A stretch of DNA of 58,453 nucleotides, taken from NCBI GenBank assembly GCA_001970955.1, contig MPUH01000391.1, positions 1 through 58,453 of the forward strand, written 5' to 3'. This DNA comes from Stentor coeruleus. Lineage: Eukaryota > Ciliophora > Heterotrichea > Heterotrichida > Stentoridae. The notes under the pieces are model-generated. The model ran no database searches and was not told where the DNA came from. It saw only the letters and a program-made list of their open reading frames with translations. The first letter of the stretch is position 1. The number at the start of each line of letters is the position of its first letter. Shown here one piece after another: positions 1 to 9,249 of the stretch. The position numbers were made by a program, and so were the translations under genes.

Positions 1-940
1 AAAGGTCATCTCCTCCTGAAATATTTTTTATCCTCTTTACAATCTCTGTAAAGTTTTGTTTTTAGCATCTTATCTTTCTTCTTTAAAATTTCTCCAATGC
101 ATGACTCTAAATAAACTATTTTTCTATACTGTTCACCAAGTTTTTCAGCCTCAGCTTCAAATGCACAATTATGCTTTCCTATTTTGAATAGGGTTTTGTA
201 AATCGATATCAGTAAGATGGCTCCAAAGCATTTCTATGTCGATTCTATCTTATGTTCATCGAGTATATAAGGGAAATAGTTTTTTTGTTGTTAGGATTAG
301 GCAATGATAATTTAAGGTTCGGCAAAATGAGCATGCTTTTGATCTTTAGTAAATTATGAATTGACAAAAATTAGAAAATAAGCTGAAGGCCTATCTTTGT
401 TTAGAAATAAAAGGTGTTGGACAAATGAAGAATATGGGCTTCCTTTATTTTAGTAACAGTTTCATAAGTAGCCTTATGAGCCTGCAAAAAAGTCATCTCA
501 GGTTCAGCCTAAACAACTTTTGTATTCCCACAGCTTCCCCACTAAGCATTGAACTATAAGGTTTCTTTTTCCTCTGTTACAAAAAAGCATAATTTTCTCC
601 CACAACCTCATAAACTAAATATTTTTTAACTTATTCACTACTTCATTATCACCTAAAAACTCATCAATATAAAACTTATCAACCCAACAGCAACTTTAAA
701 ATTTCCAATATTAGCCTTCCCAATATACTATTTAGTATCTCTAGCTGTAGTTCTAAGATTCTTAATCATTCCACATTCATAAATAACATAATAAAAGCCT
801 TTCGGTATAAAAATTGTTTTTATATAGCAAGTCTAATAATTCGCTATAGGTAAACTTGCCATCAAAAATGGATTAAAAGTTAAAGATATATGGACATTAG
901 GGCACACAATAGTAGATTTGAACTGCTCCCGCATACAACT
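1..940 (-). pseudogene. Decayed ubiquitin-specific protease (USP4/11/15-like) fragment
   Basis: Read on the minus strand from about 940 down to 1, three frames together give a coherent but broken protein. The first part (about 940-690) reads QFKSTIVCP, then SLTFNPF and ASLPI. This resembles the segment of USP4/11/15-type deubiquitinases in which a Cys-rich zinc ribbon is followed by a conserved S-x-T-F-D-P-F block and L-x-L-P. It then continues with DKFYIDEFLGDNEVVNKL and VYEVVGENYAFL. The last part (about 190-10) is a Lys/Glu-rich helix ending at TGA. The catalytic Cys and His boxes are not visible. In-frame TAG and TAA codons and frame changes break it, so it is a relic. The left part may continue outside the window. 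Family assignment is from remembered motifs and is moderate. Confidence 0.5.
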
Positions 941-1251
941 TCAACTATTTCTTATTCAATAAAGCAGCAACAAAAAAGAATTTTTAATGCAAAAGAACAT
1001 TCAAGTGAGAGAGAAAAATATTTTCCTTTAATTAGTAATTCATATTATAGTCCTATTCGATAGAAGCAACTTCCATTGAAAAGAAATATATTGATTAATA
1101 TTGAATATGGAAAAAAAAATTGCAAGAAAGTGATTTTTATAGATACAGAATTATAAATTTCTATTATAGGGCACTTACTCCAGATTTATCAAAATTTAAA
1201 TCACAAATTATATTTTATTTAAAAAATCATGAAACTTAATTTGAGTAAAGT

Positions 1252-1860
1252 CTATTCAAGCTGTTTTATACAAATTGCATATGGAATAATTGAATCTGAT
1301 GGAACTCTCCAAACTGAATTTTCCCTAATATTTTGACTATAATAAGGAGATGGATCTGGAACTTCTACAATTAATGCTGATGGCACCCTACATTGTAGTA
1401 CTACTCTAAATTTTAATGACCCACCAATATTAAGACCTAAGTCTCGAGGCATTTCGCAAGGCCTCCCTGAAAACTCAAGATAATCTATGAAAGGAGTGAC
1501 ATATACATATTGCGTTATAAGACCCTGTGCAGCATTTAAAGATCTGTCCATTGTAAACTTGCCTGTTGTCACTATTTCTCTTATTATTTGAATATCTGCA
1601 GTGAAAAATCCAACACATGTAGTTTCATTAAACGCTGCATTTTTTTTAGTCTTGAGTCTTAATCCAAACCTTTTCCAGCCAAAAGGTACATAATAGTTTC
1701 TTCCACCTCTCTCTTTAACCACAACAGAGTATTTGCTATAATCTCTATTTTCAGAAATTGTGAATACGCTGGCTGGAAACTCATAAAATTTAAACAAGTC
1801 ATGTGGAGCTTCAACAGGATGCTCCTTCATGTCATCAAGCTGATCTCTTATTCTCTGCAT
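1252..1860 (-). CDS. Small protein with NEURL4-like / ADP-ribosyltransferase-fold-like domain
   Basis: Intact 202-residue frame from ATG to TAG. The middle contains GWKRFGLRL, then a CVGFFTADIQIIREIVTTG stretch, YVTPFIDYLEF, and FRVVLQCRV. The order 'GWxRFxL ... I..I...G ... YVxPSIxYA ... VVLQxRV' recalls a domain at the end of neuralized-like protein 4 and in many ciliate and amoeba proteins, which has an ADP-ribosyltransferase-like fold. Here the usual Y-H-G-T block is replaced by CVGFFTAD, so catalytic activity is doubtful. There is no signal peptide or membrane segment. It lies alone between a decayed USP relic and a candidate RNA gene. The family call is from memory of motif order. A lineage-specific protein is the alternative. 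Confidence 0.45.
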   Translation of the reverse strand: MQRIRDQLDDMKEHPVEAPHDLFKFYEFPASVFTISENRDYSKYSVVVKERGGRNYYVPFGWKRFGLRLKTKKNAAFNETTCVGFFTADIQIIREIVTTGKFTMDRSLNAAQGLITQYVYVTPFIDYLEFSGRPCEMPRDLGLNIGGSLKFRVVLQCRVPSALIVEVPDPSPYYSQNIRENSVWRVPSDSIIPYAICIKQLE

Positions 1861-2139
1861 TATAATAATAATAGAATATGTAAGCTATTGATAAATGGCT
1901 CAGAAGGTAGAGGTAATATTTTCAGTATCACTGAAAGTGAGGTTGTTCTCTGAGGTAGATTTCGTTAGTAACACTTAATTCAAGTTTATTTCCTCAAACT
2001 CTTTCTATACACATCCAAAATTCTTGCAATAGTATCATGCTCATTCACAGTGCTAACCATATTATTACCAAAGCACTTGATTTAAATATTCTAAAAAAAA
2101 TCTTAAATCTTTAACCATTTAGAAGACGATATTCAGATA

Positions 2140-2528
2140 AGCCCGACCCAAAAAAGAAGGTTTCGAGGAAACTGAAGTCTAAGTGATACCTACCGTAGGC
2201 AAGGGCTTGGTAGTCTGCTGGACGAACTATTCTTACAAGCCCCAATTCACCATTACAGCGTATCCAAACGATGCTTCGAAAGATAGGAGCAGACAAGTGC
2301 CTAAGAATCATGAGTGCCGAAAAGGCTGCAGAACATTTGAACAAAGAGTGAATCCAATCCAATTGCTCAGCATTGAGCAAGTAGTGGGAGAACGAATCGC
2401 TCATAAGTGCAGCGTCCTGCCTTGGGATTTATAGGACCCTGGTAATGAATAGTGGACTGCTGGCGTAAGTCCTGCTCGTTCGCGGGTATAGACTACCAGT
2501 AGACTCTACTTGTAGCCGGCAAGATCAT
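2140..2528. ncRNA. GC-richer structured island, candidate non-coding RNA gene of unknown class
   Basis: This stretch is visibly richer in G and C than its surroundings and breaks sharply into AT-rich DNA on both sides. It has several inverted pairs: GGGCTTG (near 2203) with CAAGCCC (near 2236); AGTCTGCTGG (near 2212) with CCAGTAGACT (near 2495), closing almost the whole island with one G-U pair; TTGCTCA with TGAGCAA (2363-2379); and CCTGC with GCGGG (2471-2486). On the minus strand a GTTTC/GAAAC hairpin is followed by six T (2156-2151), as in RNA polymerase III terminators. Both overlapping open frames here (97 and 83 codons) look accidental. I could not match it to 5S, SRP, RNase P/MRP, telomerase or spliceosomal RNAs, and the strand is undecided. 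Confidence 0.45.
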
Positions 2529-2624
2529 ATTTAGTTAATTCCTAACTAGTAATTGCTGCTTCTTCTTCTTCTTAATTTCAAAATTCAAATTCCCATATAA
2601 CAGTTTATCTACCTCTTATCTAAG

Positions 2625-3740
2625 CTACACAGGGTGGAACCTAAGAGAATCGTCATATATCATTGACTGTAAAAGAGGCTTTGTTGGGGTGAAGTCATCA
2701 AAAGTCCAATCGAAAGGCTTTTTAGCCACAGGCTCCTCATCAACATTATGTAAACCTTCGAAATAAGGGTGGGCTAAGCACTCCTCAACATTAAATCTAT
2801 TATCAGGATTGAATACAAGCATGTTATTCAAAAGATCCAAAGCAACAGGGTTGGCTTTAGGGTATAAAGTACTCCAAGGTACTCTCTGGCGCTTAGGCAA
2901 GCTTTTGATATACCTTTTAGCTGATTCATTTCCGATAAAGCTCATATCTTCTTGACTTGGCATTCCAAGAACTGCAATGATTCTTTGTACTTGATCAAGG
3001 TAATCCTCACCAGGGAATAGTGGCGACCTTCCAAGGAGTTCAGCAAAAACACACCCAGTGCCCCATATATCTAGAGCTTTACTATAGTGACTAGCATTAA
3101 GAATGACTTCAGGTGCGCGGTACCACCTTGTTACCACATACTCAGTCAAATTATCATCTTTAGCATTGTCAAAGCCTCGAGCAAGTCCTAAGTCACAAAT
3201 TTTCAAATCACAGTTTTTGTTCAATAGCAAATTGCTTGGCTTAAGATCTCTATGGATAACATTAGCTGAATGCATGAAAAGAAGGCCCCGCATTAACTGA
3301 TACATAAAATACTGGATATGTTCATCACTTAAGTCTTGTCTTGAATAAATAACGCGGTGCATATCTGTTTCCATAAGGTCAGTGATGATGTAAATGTCTT
3401 CATAGCCTGTTCGCGCTGGTGGTCTTAGTAGGTCAATAATTGAAATTATATTTTCATGCTCAAAGAAAGTGAGGAGTCTGATTTCACGGAGAATTCTTTT
3501 AGCGTCTATGAGGTCTTCAAATGCTTTGGGGACCTTTTTTATTGCAACTTTGTTTCCTGATCGCCGATCCGTTGCACTAACCACAACACCATAAGCTCCA
3601 TGGCCTATCTGCTTAATATACTGGTAATGATCATCCACTGTGAAGGTAGTGCCTGAAACTTCGAAGGAAACTTTGCCTGTATTCGGCTTTACTTTATTTG
3701 CATCGTGGGATCTGGATCCAGACTTTGACTGGGCTCTCAT
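2625..3740 (-). CDS. ERK-type mitogen-activated protein kinase
   Basis: A 371-residue serine/threonine kinase, the usual length for ERK1/2-class MAP kinases. The kinase domain runs from about residue 38 to 330. The glycine loop is GHGAYGVV, the catalytic lysine sits in VAIKK, the catalytic loop is HRDLKPSN, and a DLG replaces the common DFG, as is normal for MAP kinases. The activation loop carries T199-E200-Y201 followed by VVTRWYRAPE, the dual-phosphorylation motif of ERKs. Just after the domain, the acidic NVDEEP stretch matches a common docking site for MAPK kinases and substrates. The first ATG gives a basic, low-complexity 35-residue leader. The gene ends in TAG. It should act in the cytosol and nucleus downstream of a MEK. 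The TEY with the docking site fits ERK1/2-like, though an ERK7/8 origin is not excluded. Confidence 0.9.
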   Translation of the reverse strand: MRAQSKSGSRSHDANKVKPNTGKVSFEVSGTTFTVDDHYQYIKQIGHGAYGVVVSATDRRSGNKVAIKKVPKAFEDLIDAKRILREIRLLTFFEHENIISIIDLLRPPARTGYEDIYIITDLMETDMHRVIYSRQDLSDEHIQYFMYQLMRGLLFMHSANVIHRDLKPSNLLLNKNCDLKICDLGLARGFDNAKDDNLTEYVVTRWYRAPEVILNASHYSKALDIWGTGCVFAELLGRSPLFPGEDYLDQVQRIIAVLGMPSQEDMSFIGNESAKRYIKSLPKRQRVPWSTLYPKANPVALDLLNNMLVFNPDNRFNVEECLAHPYFEGLHNVDEEPVAKKPFDWTFDDFTPTKPLLQSMIYDDSLRFHPV

Positions 3741-4262
3741 ATTTGTTTATATTTAGCATAGGCTATGGAAAAATTTTAGTTTGATGTGCTAGCTGTTGAT
3801 GCTTGATTTATTATACAATCTTGAAATCTAATGAAATTATTAAATATAGTGAGAAAAATAGTAAATAATTTTAAATCTACTACTTATAGTTTAAGTTTAT
3901 GATGATTTAAATTTTAAGATTCGAACCTATGCTCATATAGATTTTTTAGTTTATATGCTTTAAAAGTATATTTATATAATTATAAACAGCCTGATAATTT
4001 ACAAAGCAGAGTTAAGTTGGGTTTAATAATTTATTACAATTAATTCAGATAATTTGTGACTATATAGCATTTATTAAGAGTGCTTACATTCTGTTAGGCA
4101 TTTTTTACTTTAATATATAAATGATGCTAATACCAATTTTGATATATACAAATTAAGTAAATTTATAAGAGTTAAAAACAATAATAATAAATGAAGATAT
4201 AATAAAGTTAAAGATTATAAATTTGTATAAAAGTTTGTCGGTAACAATAAAAAAATTTGATT
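3741..4262. other. AT-rich divergent intergenic region
   Basis: Between the divergent MAP kinase and the next plus-strand gene. Mostly A/T with no coherent frame. A GATTCGAACC string at 3921-3930 resembles a tRNA T-loop, but no tRNA can be folded around it. Confidence 0.6.
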
Positions 4263-4841
4263 ATGGCTGAATATCCTTCAAAAAGTAAAATTGCTGAACT
4301 TCACACTAGAGTCTATCCATTGGCTTTCAAAAAGCCTTCTACTTCCTCTAGCAAAAATAGATCACAGCACCTAAATAGGAGATATTCACAAGATTCATCT
4401 ATGCCGAATTTTGTTACAGATTTTCTCGATGAAGATAGTTCTCCAAAGTATGATTGTCAAAGCCGTATAAAAATTCCAAAATATGAGCCAGCAGTTCAAA
4501 GGTCAGCCGGTAACTCTTGTGTTCAAATCGATCTGCACCCGCCTGTCTGTCTTGATATCCCCAGAATTTCGTATAAAGATTATTTGCATAAACCTGCTCG
4601 TTCAGAAGTTAATGAACAGCTTTACTTTAGTAACACATTTTACACTTCTCCACGCTCAAAAATTATAGTTTATGCCAAAGAGAAAATTAACCCAGTAAAA
4701 ATTCCTAAATTTAAGCCAGTTATTATGAAGAAATACAAAAAACCTATAAAGAAGACTATTACTTTAAGACCTTCAAGGATTGATGATATTAATGCGAAAA
4801 TAAGGAAAATGCATGAATATGTAAATGATCCAATTTTATAA
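4263..4841 (+). CDS. Hypothetical basic protein, 192 aa
   Basis: Unrecognised protein. The first true ATG is at 4263 (MAEYPSKSK). A longer frame starting with TTG at 4257 is not needed. The N-terminal third is rich in Ser, Lys and Arg and probably disordered. The middle has proline-rich patches (PKYEP, HPPVCLDIP), and the C-terminal part is very basic, with repeated K-P-x-K-P-like stretches such as IPKFKPV and KKYKKPIKK. There is no membrane segment or known domain. It resembles small cytoskeleton-associated ciliate proteins in composition only, so no function is proposed. It is followed by a diverged 95-bp direct repeat. Confidence 0.65.
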   Translation: MAEYPSKSKIAELHTRVYPLAFKKPSTSSSKNRSQHLNRRYSQDSSMPNFVTDFLDEDSSPKYDCQSRIKIPKYEPAVQRSAGNSCVQIDLHPPVCLDIPRISYKDYLHKPARSEVNEQLYFSNTFYTSPRSKIIVYAKEKINPVKIPKFKPVIMKKYKKPIKKTITLRPSRIDDINAKIRKMHEYVNDPIL

Positions 4842-4845
4842 ACGT

Positions 4846-5020
4846 CATAGGTCAGTTAATAAATGAATTCAATACTAATCATATGATTTTAGGAATTTTT
4901 ATGATCAAGTTAAATTATAATCAAAGACCTTTATAGATATCATAGGTTAGTTAATAAATGGATTCAATACTAATCATATGATTTTAGAAATAATTATGGT
5001 TAAGCTAAGTTTATAAATTT
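4846..5020. repeat. Diverged tandem duplication, period 95 bp
   Basis: A block starting CATAGGTCAGTTAATAAATG at 4846 recurs as CATAGGTTAGTTAATAAATG at 4941. The shared part includes ATTCAATACTAATCATATGA. The copies differ at several positions, so this is a true old duplication and not an assembly join. Confidence 0.75.
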
Positions 5021-5249
5021 TGAAAATCTTAGTGTTAATTTTTTTCTGCAATTAAAATCACCTAAACAATAAGAAAGTGGCTTTAAAATTATAGGGTTGT
5101 TATGGGCCACCCATAGAAAATTTTCTACTAAATTTAAATTGATATGAATAAATATTTTATTTCTATGTCTGCATAAATTCTAAATTATTTACTACAATTG
5201 AGCATATCATTGAATAAGCAATTAATAATACCTATAAATGAAGAAAATC

Positions 5250-6000
5250 CTTTATTATTAATCTACTTGATAAATAAATTTGATCTAACCAGATATATTT
5301 GAATTATAATTTAAGAATTCTTATCAGGAAGAAATTTTGCAAAGCTTGATTGAATTCAGAAAGTATATTGGTGTGCTTCTTATGATGGGAATAGATAAAA
5401 AAATATGAAATTGATATGCATTGGCAAAAAAATAGAATTTTAGGGTAGTAATTTGATATAGAATTCAATAAGTAGAGATATATTTTTTTCAATTAATAGT
5501 TTTTAGTAATTGGTGGCACGAATAAAAGAAATAATTTTTCAAGAATGAGTGGAATATTTGAGGTTATTAAAGATGCTTTTCTTAGATTATATATGCCAAG
5601 ATTTACTATTGCAATTGATAACTCTATGATTGGATATGAATTGAGGTGTTCTTTGAAGTAATGCAAGTCTATGAAACTGATAATACAATATATAAAATTC
5701 TTATACTTTGTGAATCTACTACAGAATGCTATTTGAAGCATAATTCTTTGTGGTCCAGGTAAATAAAGTGTTTTGAGACATATAATTTATTTTTAATCTA
5801 TTTTCAAGTGAAGTTATGCCAGAGAATCAAAATTTTATCATATGATGGTAATTCAGAGAAATATAGAAAATATATGATGGGATTAATATTTTTATAAAAG
5901 AATTTGATATTATGCTTATTATTTTGGTTTCAGAAATAATAGAAGTATCTATTTATGTATAACTTTAAATAGGTGCCAATAATTATTTTATTTAGAGAAA
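5250..6000 (+). mobile_element. piggyBac transposase relic 1
   Basis: Broken plus-strand reading frames contain the landmarks of the piggyBac (DDE_Tnp_1_7) transposase in order. First comes EFRKYIGVLLMMGIDKK (from 5352), the N-terminal 'E-x-x-x-x-I-G-x-x-x-x-M-G' block. Then SISRDIFFSINSF (5465-5506), matching the M-S-R-D-R-F block. Then TIAIDNSMIGYE (about 5605-5643), matching the first catalytic Asp region, usually L-x-I-D-E-x-M. Finally LILCESTTECYLKH (5699-5740), nearly identical to relic 2. Several stops and frame changes separate them, and the second and third catalytic Asp regions are not recognisable downstream. No terminal inverted repeats or TTAA duplication were identified. Two short minus-strand open frames here are shadows. 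Confidence 0.75.
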
Positions 6001-6233
6001 TTTAAGGATGCAAACGTTACTTGCTTGGAGTAATGTTTATAAATACAATATTTGCAAAACAGAAATTCACAGAAAATCTTGAAAAATTTCACTATGACAA
6101 TAGCTGCTATTAGTTTTCATTTAATTTTAGAGATAATTTTCCAAAATATGCTGAAGCTAGACAGTTAAAATTTCAACTATTATTATGCAATTTATATAAG
6201 ATAACTGCAATAATGTTATTTAGAAATATATTT

Positions 6234-7721
6234 TTAAGCTTGAATCTTGCTTGGCGACTCAGTCTCGTGTGTTAGTTTACGAGTATTATTTCTTTTGAGC
6301 ATCAAAACTGCATGTGAAAAATATGAGTAAAGTCTTAAAACAGGCTTCTTTGGGATAATTTCAGAAAAGCCTTCAATTGTCCCATTCTGTAATATAAACT
6401 CTTCAGCATTATTTTTATATTTTTTAAGCATTTCTTTGTATTTTTCTTTTTGTTTTAAGTATCTTCTAACACATTGTTTATAAAAGTGTGAAACTTCAAC
6501 TTCAGTAAAATTTGTTTGATGATGAATATTTTTTTTTATGTTTATAGGCTTAGGTTTTCCTGTTAGTTTTTTCTGATTTCTTTTATGGCACATCATTATT
6601 GCATTAAACCTAACTTTTTTAAGAACTAAGATTTCTCTAAAGCCTCTTTGAACTTGAACAACTTTTTTTGTAAATTGAATCATAAAATGCTGCATATAAT
6701 TTGTCATTGAAAATTTATCAACAATATCATATATTATAAGTCTGTGTATAGCTTTACGATTTGCTAGCCAAGTTCGCATGAAGTGAGCCCTTTTCTTTAG
6801 ATGATTTACAAGCTTCTTATATCGGAACTTGAATAATATACGCTTAAGCTTTCCTACAAATCTGCATATGAGTACTATAATGCAAAAAGTAAGGAAAGCA
6901 TTCTTTTTGAATTTTTTTCGTTTTATAATTTTATATTTTAGAAGTGTAGAGATCCCTATTGCTGCACTTAATATTAGCCAAGTACTTTTATTTTTTACTA
7001 TCTGGCTTCCTTGCAATCTCCATTCAAATCTGTTTATTTTTTCCTTGTATTTTTTCACTTTTTGTTCTTTTTCTAATTGGACAATATATTTTTTTGTTAG
7101 CTTATGGACACTTTCTTCAAAGTCTTTGACTTTTTTGTCCACTTCTATCTTTTGCCGCTTATGCAGAGAAATAGAAGGGGCAAGATTCATATTTCTTGAT
7201 ATAGCTGGTAAATCTTCATTAATTTTAATTTTTAAATGCAAATATTCTTCAGCTTTTTCTACAGGTGACATAGCAAAACGTGGGATTAAAGATATACCCC
7301 CACCTGATATTTCATTTTTTCTATAACTGTATGATCCTGGCCCGAGATTCTGCATATTATACTCAAAAATATATGCTGAGCTTGGTGAAAAATCAAAATC
7401 TTCTGAGATTGGCTTGATTTTTTTTTTAATTTCAAGTGAAGGAATCGGAGTTTTGCTTAATTTTTCTTTAAATCTAGCTGATTTCTTATATTTTTTGCTT
7501 GCTTTGACAGATCTTGGAAGTCTTAAAATTGGAAAATTGCTGGATGCCTCATCAAATCTGGAAAATTTCGTCTCAAGAGTTTGAATCATTGGGTAATAAG
7601 GAGTTGCTCTTTCTTTGATTGTATAGTCTGAGATTTTGTTTGTTCCCATAAGTCTTTGAAAGACATCACTACTTTCCATACTTTTGTTCTGAACTTCTTT
7701 AAAATCAGCTTTCTTTTTCAT
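6234..7721 (-). CDS. Membrane protein with Shippo-like and IQ-like motifs
   Basis: Unrecognised 495-residue, very Lys-rich protein. Near residues 125-150 there is a GPGSYSY stretch followed by GGGISLIPRF. This resembles the P-G-P-G-x-Y (Shippo/STPGR) repeat of microtubule-associated sperm-tail and ciliary proteins. At about 245-300 there are two hydrophobic segments (around WLILSAAIGISTLL and AFLTFCIIVLICRFV), so it may be membrane-anchored. At about 350-370, VQVQRGFREILVLKK is close to a calmodulin-binding IQ motif. Long Lys/Glu helices precede and follow the membrane segments. The start is the first ATG, followed by MKKKADF. A cytoskeleton-membrane link is possible but is inference only. 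No orthologue is recognised. Confidence 0.7.
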   Translation of the reverse strand: MKKKADFKEVQNKSMESSDVFQRLMGTNKISDYTIKERATPYYPMIQTLETKFSRFDEASSNFPILRLPRSVKASKKYKKSARFKEKLSKTPIPSLEIKKKIKPISEDFDFSPSSAYIFEYNMQNLGPGSYSYRKNEISGGGISLIPRFAMSPVEKAEEYLHLKIKINEDLPAISRNMNLAPSISLHKRQKIEVDKKVKDFEESVHKLTKKYIVQLEKEQKVKKYKEKINRFEWRLQGSQIVKNKSTWLILSAAIGISTLLKYKIIKRKKFKKNAFLTFCIIVLICRFVGKLKRILFKFRYKKLVNHLKKRAHFMRTWLANRKAIHRLIIYDIVDKFSMTNYMQHFMIQFTKKVVQVQRGFREILVLKKVRFNAIMMCHKRNQKKLTGKPKPINIKKNIHHQTNFTEVEVSHFYKQCVRRYLKQKEKYKEMLKKYKNNAEEFILQNGTIEGFSEIIPKKPVLRLYSYFSHAVLMLKRNNTRKLTHETESPSKIQA

Positions 7722-8050
7722 AAATATGAATAACTTTTAAATCTGAATCTTTACTAGCCTATTTTAATACTATTTGACTAATTGTAATTAGCTAAATCTT
7801 AATTTCCTTTCTAACTTTAAACCTGAAAAAAGGGATTTTTTTTTTCGAAACATTAATACCAATATAGTTCAAAATACTTAGAAATATATAATTTAATATA
7901 AACTTTATTCCTTCTGACTATTTGCAAATTTACAGATATAACAAATAAGTTACAACTAAAATGTGATCTGATAAGATTCTTACTTAAATATGCCATTTTA
8001 TGACCATATATTGTGGCAGACATTTATCCTTATAATTTTCAAAAAACACA
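7722..8050. other. AT-rich divergent intergenic region
   Basis: 329 bp between divergent genes. Long T and A runs and no coherent frame or repeat seen. Confidence 0.6.
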
Positions 8051-8488
8051 ATGAAAGATCAATTCGAATGTACATTTCCAGGCTGCTCAAAAGTTTACGT
8101 CAATAGCGCAATCCTTAAAAGACATTGTCAAGCCTTCCACAGCACAATAAACAAGTTCCAATGCAAAGTTTGTAACAAATCGCTTGCATCGCGTCAGAAC
8201 CTCAAAGAACACTCCTACATCCATACAGGTGAAAAGCCTTATTGCTGTAAAGAATTAGGCTGCAAAATGAGTTTCAGACAGGGAACTCATTTGTCAGCTC
8301 ACAAAAAATTGCACTTGAGGGGAGAATGGACCATATCGATTGAAAGCTTGCTGCAAAAGCTTTCACAAATGAATAGCTTTGAAGATAATTTACTGCAAAA
8401 CACAAATATGCTTGGTTCATCACAGCCGATAATCCTTCCAGCTTTCAACAACTCAAAAAAGGTTTCGTCTTTGCCAAGCTTATTTTGA
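8051..8488 (+). CDS. C2H2 zinc-finger protein, three fingers
   Basis: A 145-residue protein starting at ATG with MKDQFECTFPGC. It contains three consecutive C2H2 zinc fingers: C-x4-C ... H-x4-H at about residues 6-30, C-x2-C ... H-x3-H at about 37-58, and C-x4-C ... H-x3-H at about 65-90. The second and third fingers are joined by a canonical T-G-E-K-P-Y linker. The C-terminal 50 residues are Ser/Asn/Leu-rich with no domain. This arrangement binds DNA or RNA in the nucleus. With C-x4-C fingers it resembles the start of TFIIIA, but three fingers are too few to name it. It ends in TGA, which shows that TGA is a stop in this genome. Confidence 0.9.
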   Translation: MKDQFECTFPGCSKVYVNSAILKRHCQAFHSTINKFQCKVCNKSLASRQNLKEHSYIHTGEKPYCCKELGCKMSFRQGTHLSAHKKLHLRGEWTISIESLLQKLSQMNSFEDNLLQNTNMLGSSQPIILPAFNNSKKVSSLPSLF

Positions 8489-8639
8489 AACTTTAGTATA
8501 ATTAAGTGTTTTAGCTAATAATTGCATTGATTCTCATCGTCTGGACTGCTTAAATTTCGATAAAACCACAATGTTAAGATTTATGCTGAGACGGAAGTGG
8601 TTTGCTAAATTGTGATTAGGATTCAACGAGATATTTTTC

Positions 8640-8880
8640 GAAAAAATCAGGATTTATAACCATATAGGAGCTTATTAAGATTGATTTAAAAGCCTAGTAT
8701 TGGATATTATAAGAAAAAGACTATGCGTTTGATGAATAGAAAGCTAAAATTTATGACACAGCCAGAAATAGTGGAGGACGAAAAAGAAATATCATGAAGA
8801 TCAAAACGTAGAGTTAGGCTTGAAATAACTAATCATATGAAGGATTTAGGCTTAGTTGATTTAACTAAGTGACAATTTCT
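8640..8880 (+). pseudogene. Short decayed frame with Tc1/mariner-like helix-turn-helix look
   Basis: A plus-strand frame reads ELIKIDLKA, stop, YWIL, stop, EKDYAFDE, stop, KAKIYDTARNSGGRKRN, then shifts to RSKRRVRLEITNHMKDLGL. The S-G-G-R-K-R-N followed by a basic helix recalls the G-R-P-R/K block in the DNA-binding part of Tc1/mariner transposases. All three stops in the first part are TAG or TAA. No catalytic DDE segment is visible. The element assignment is weak; the decay is clear. Confidence 0.3.
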
Positions 8881-9249
8881 AAATTTTTATCTGCTGCCAT
8901 AGTGATTGTATAAAAAGCTAGGTTAATAATTAAGATTAATAGTGTTGCTCAGATACAAGATGCACTAAAGCATGCATAAATTATAGTCATATAAGTTAAG
9001 ATTAGATTTTCATTTACTACATATAAGACAGTTGAAAAATTGATTTTCTTTATTTCGACTAAAATATTGGAAACAACCAAAAAGTTAGTTTTAGATAAGA
9101 GAATAATGGAGAGTGTCAACTTTATAGGGATGAAGATTGCGCATAGCAACTTTAAATTAGTTAGTATTAAAATGCCTATACTAATCTTTAATCACTGAAG
9201 TATTGAATCTATTATAGCTTTATACTCATGAGCTTTGCTTCATTCAGAC

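Noticed and set aside
880..960. AGATTTGAACTGCTCCC resembles a tRNA B-box on the minus strand
   Set aside because: The T-stem has a mismatch and the acceptor strand has no partner. The bases belong to the USP-like relic frame (REQFKST).
2111..2434. 97-codon minus and 83-codon plus open frames
   Set aside because: They overlap each other within the structured island, have no recognisable protein features, and arise because GC-richer DNA has fewer stops.
2370..2440. Short similarity of GTAGTGGGA and following bases to the metazoan SRP RNA
   Set aside because: The GNAR loop with AGCAG asymmetric bulge of SRP helix 8 is not found in the right place, so the match is probably chance.
2625..3740. 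ERK7/8 (MAPK15) assignment for the MAP kinase
   Set aside because: The acidic common-docking site and the 371-residue length without a long C-terminal extension fit ERK1/2-like kinases better.
3900..3990. GATTCGAACC looks like the T-loop of a minus-strand tRNA
   Set aside because: The stem around it pairs poorly and no D-arm, anticodon arm or acceptor stem can be formed upstream.
5304..5741. Two minus-strand open frames rich in Ile and Phe
   Set aside because: They are antisense to piggyBac relic 1 and show only the hydrophobic bias of AT-rich antisense DNA.
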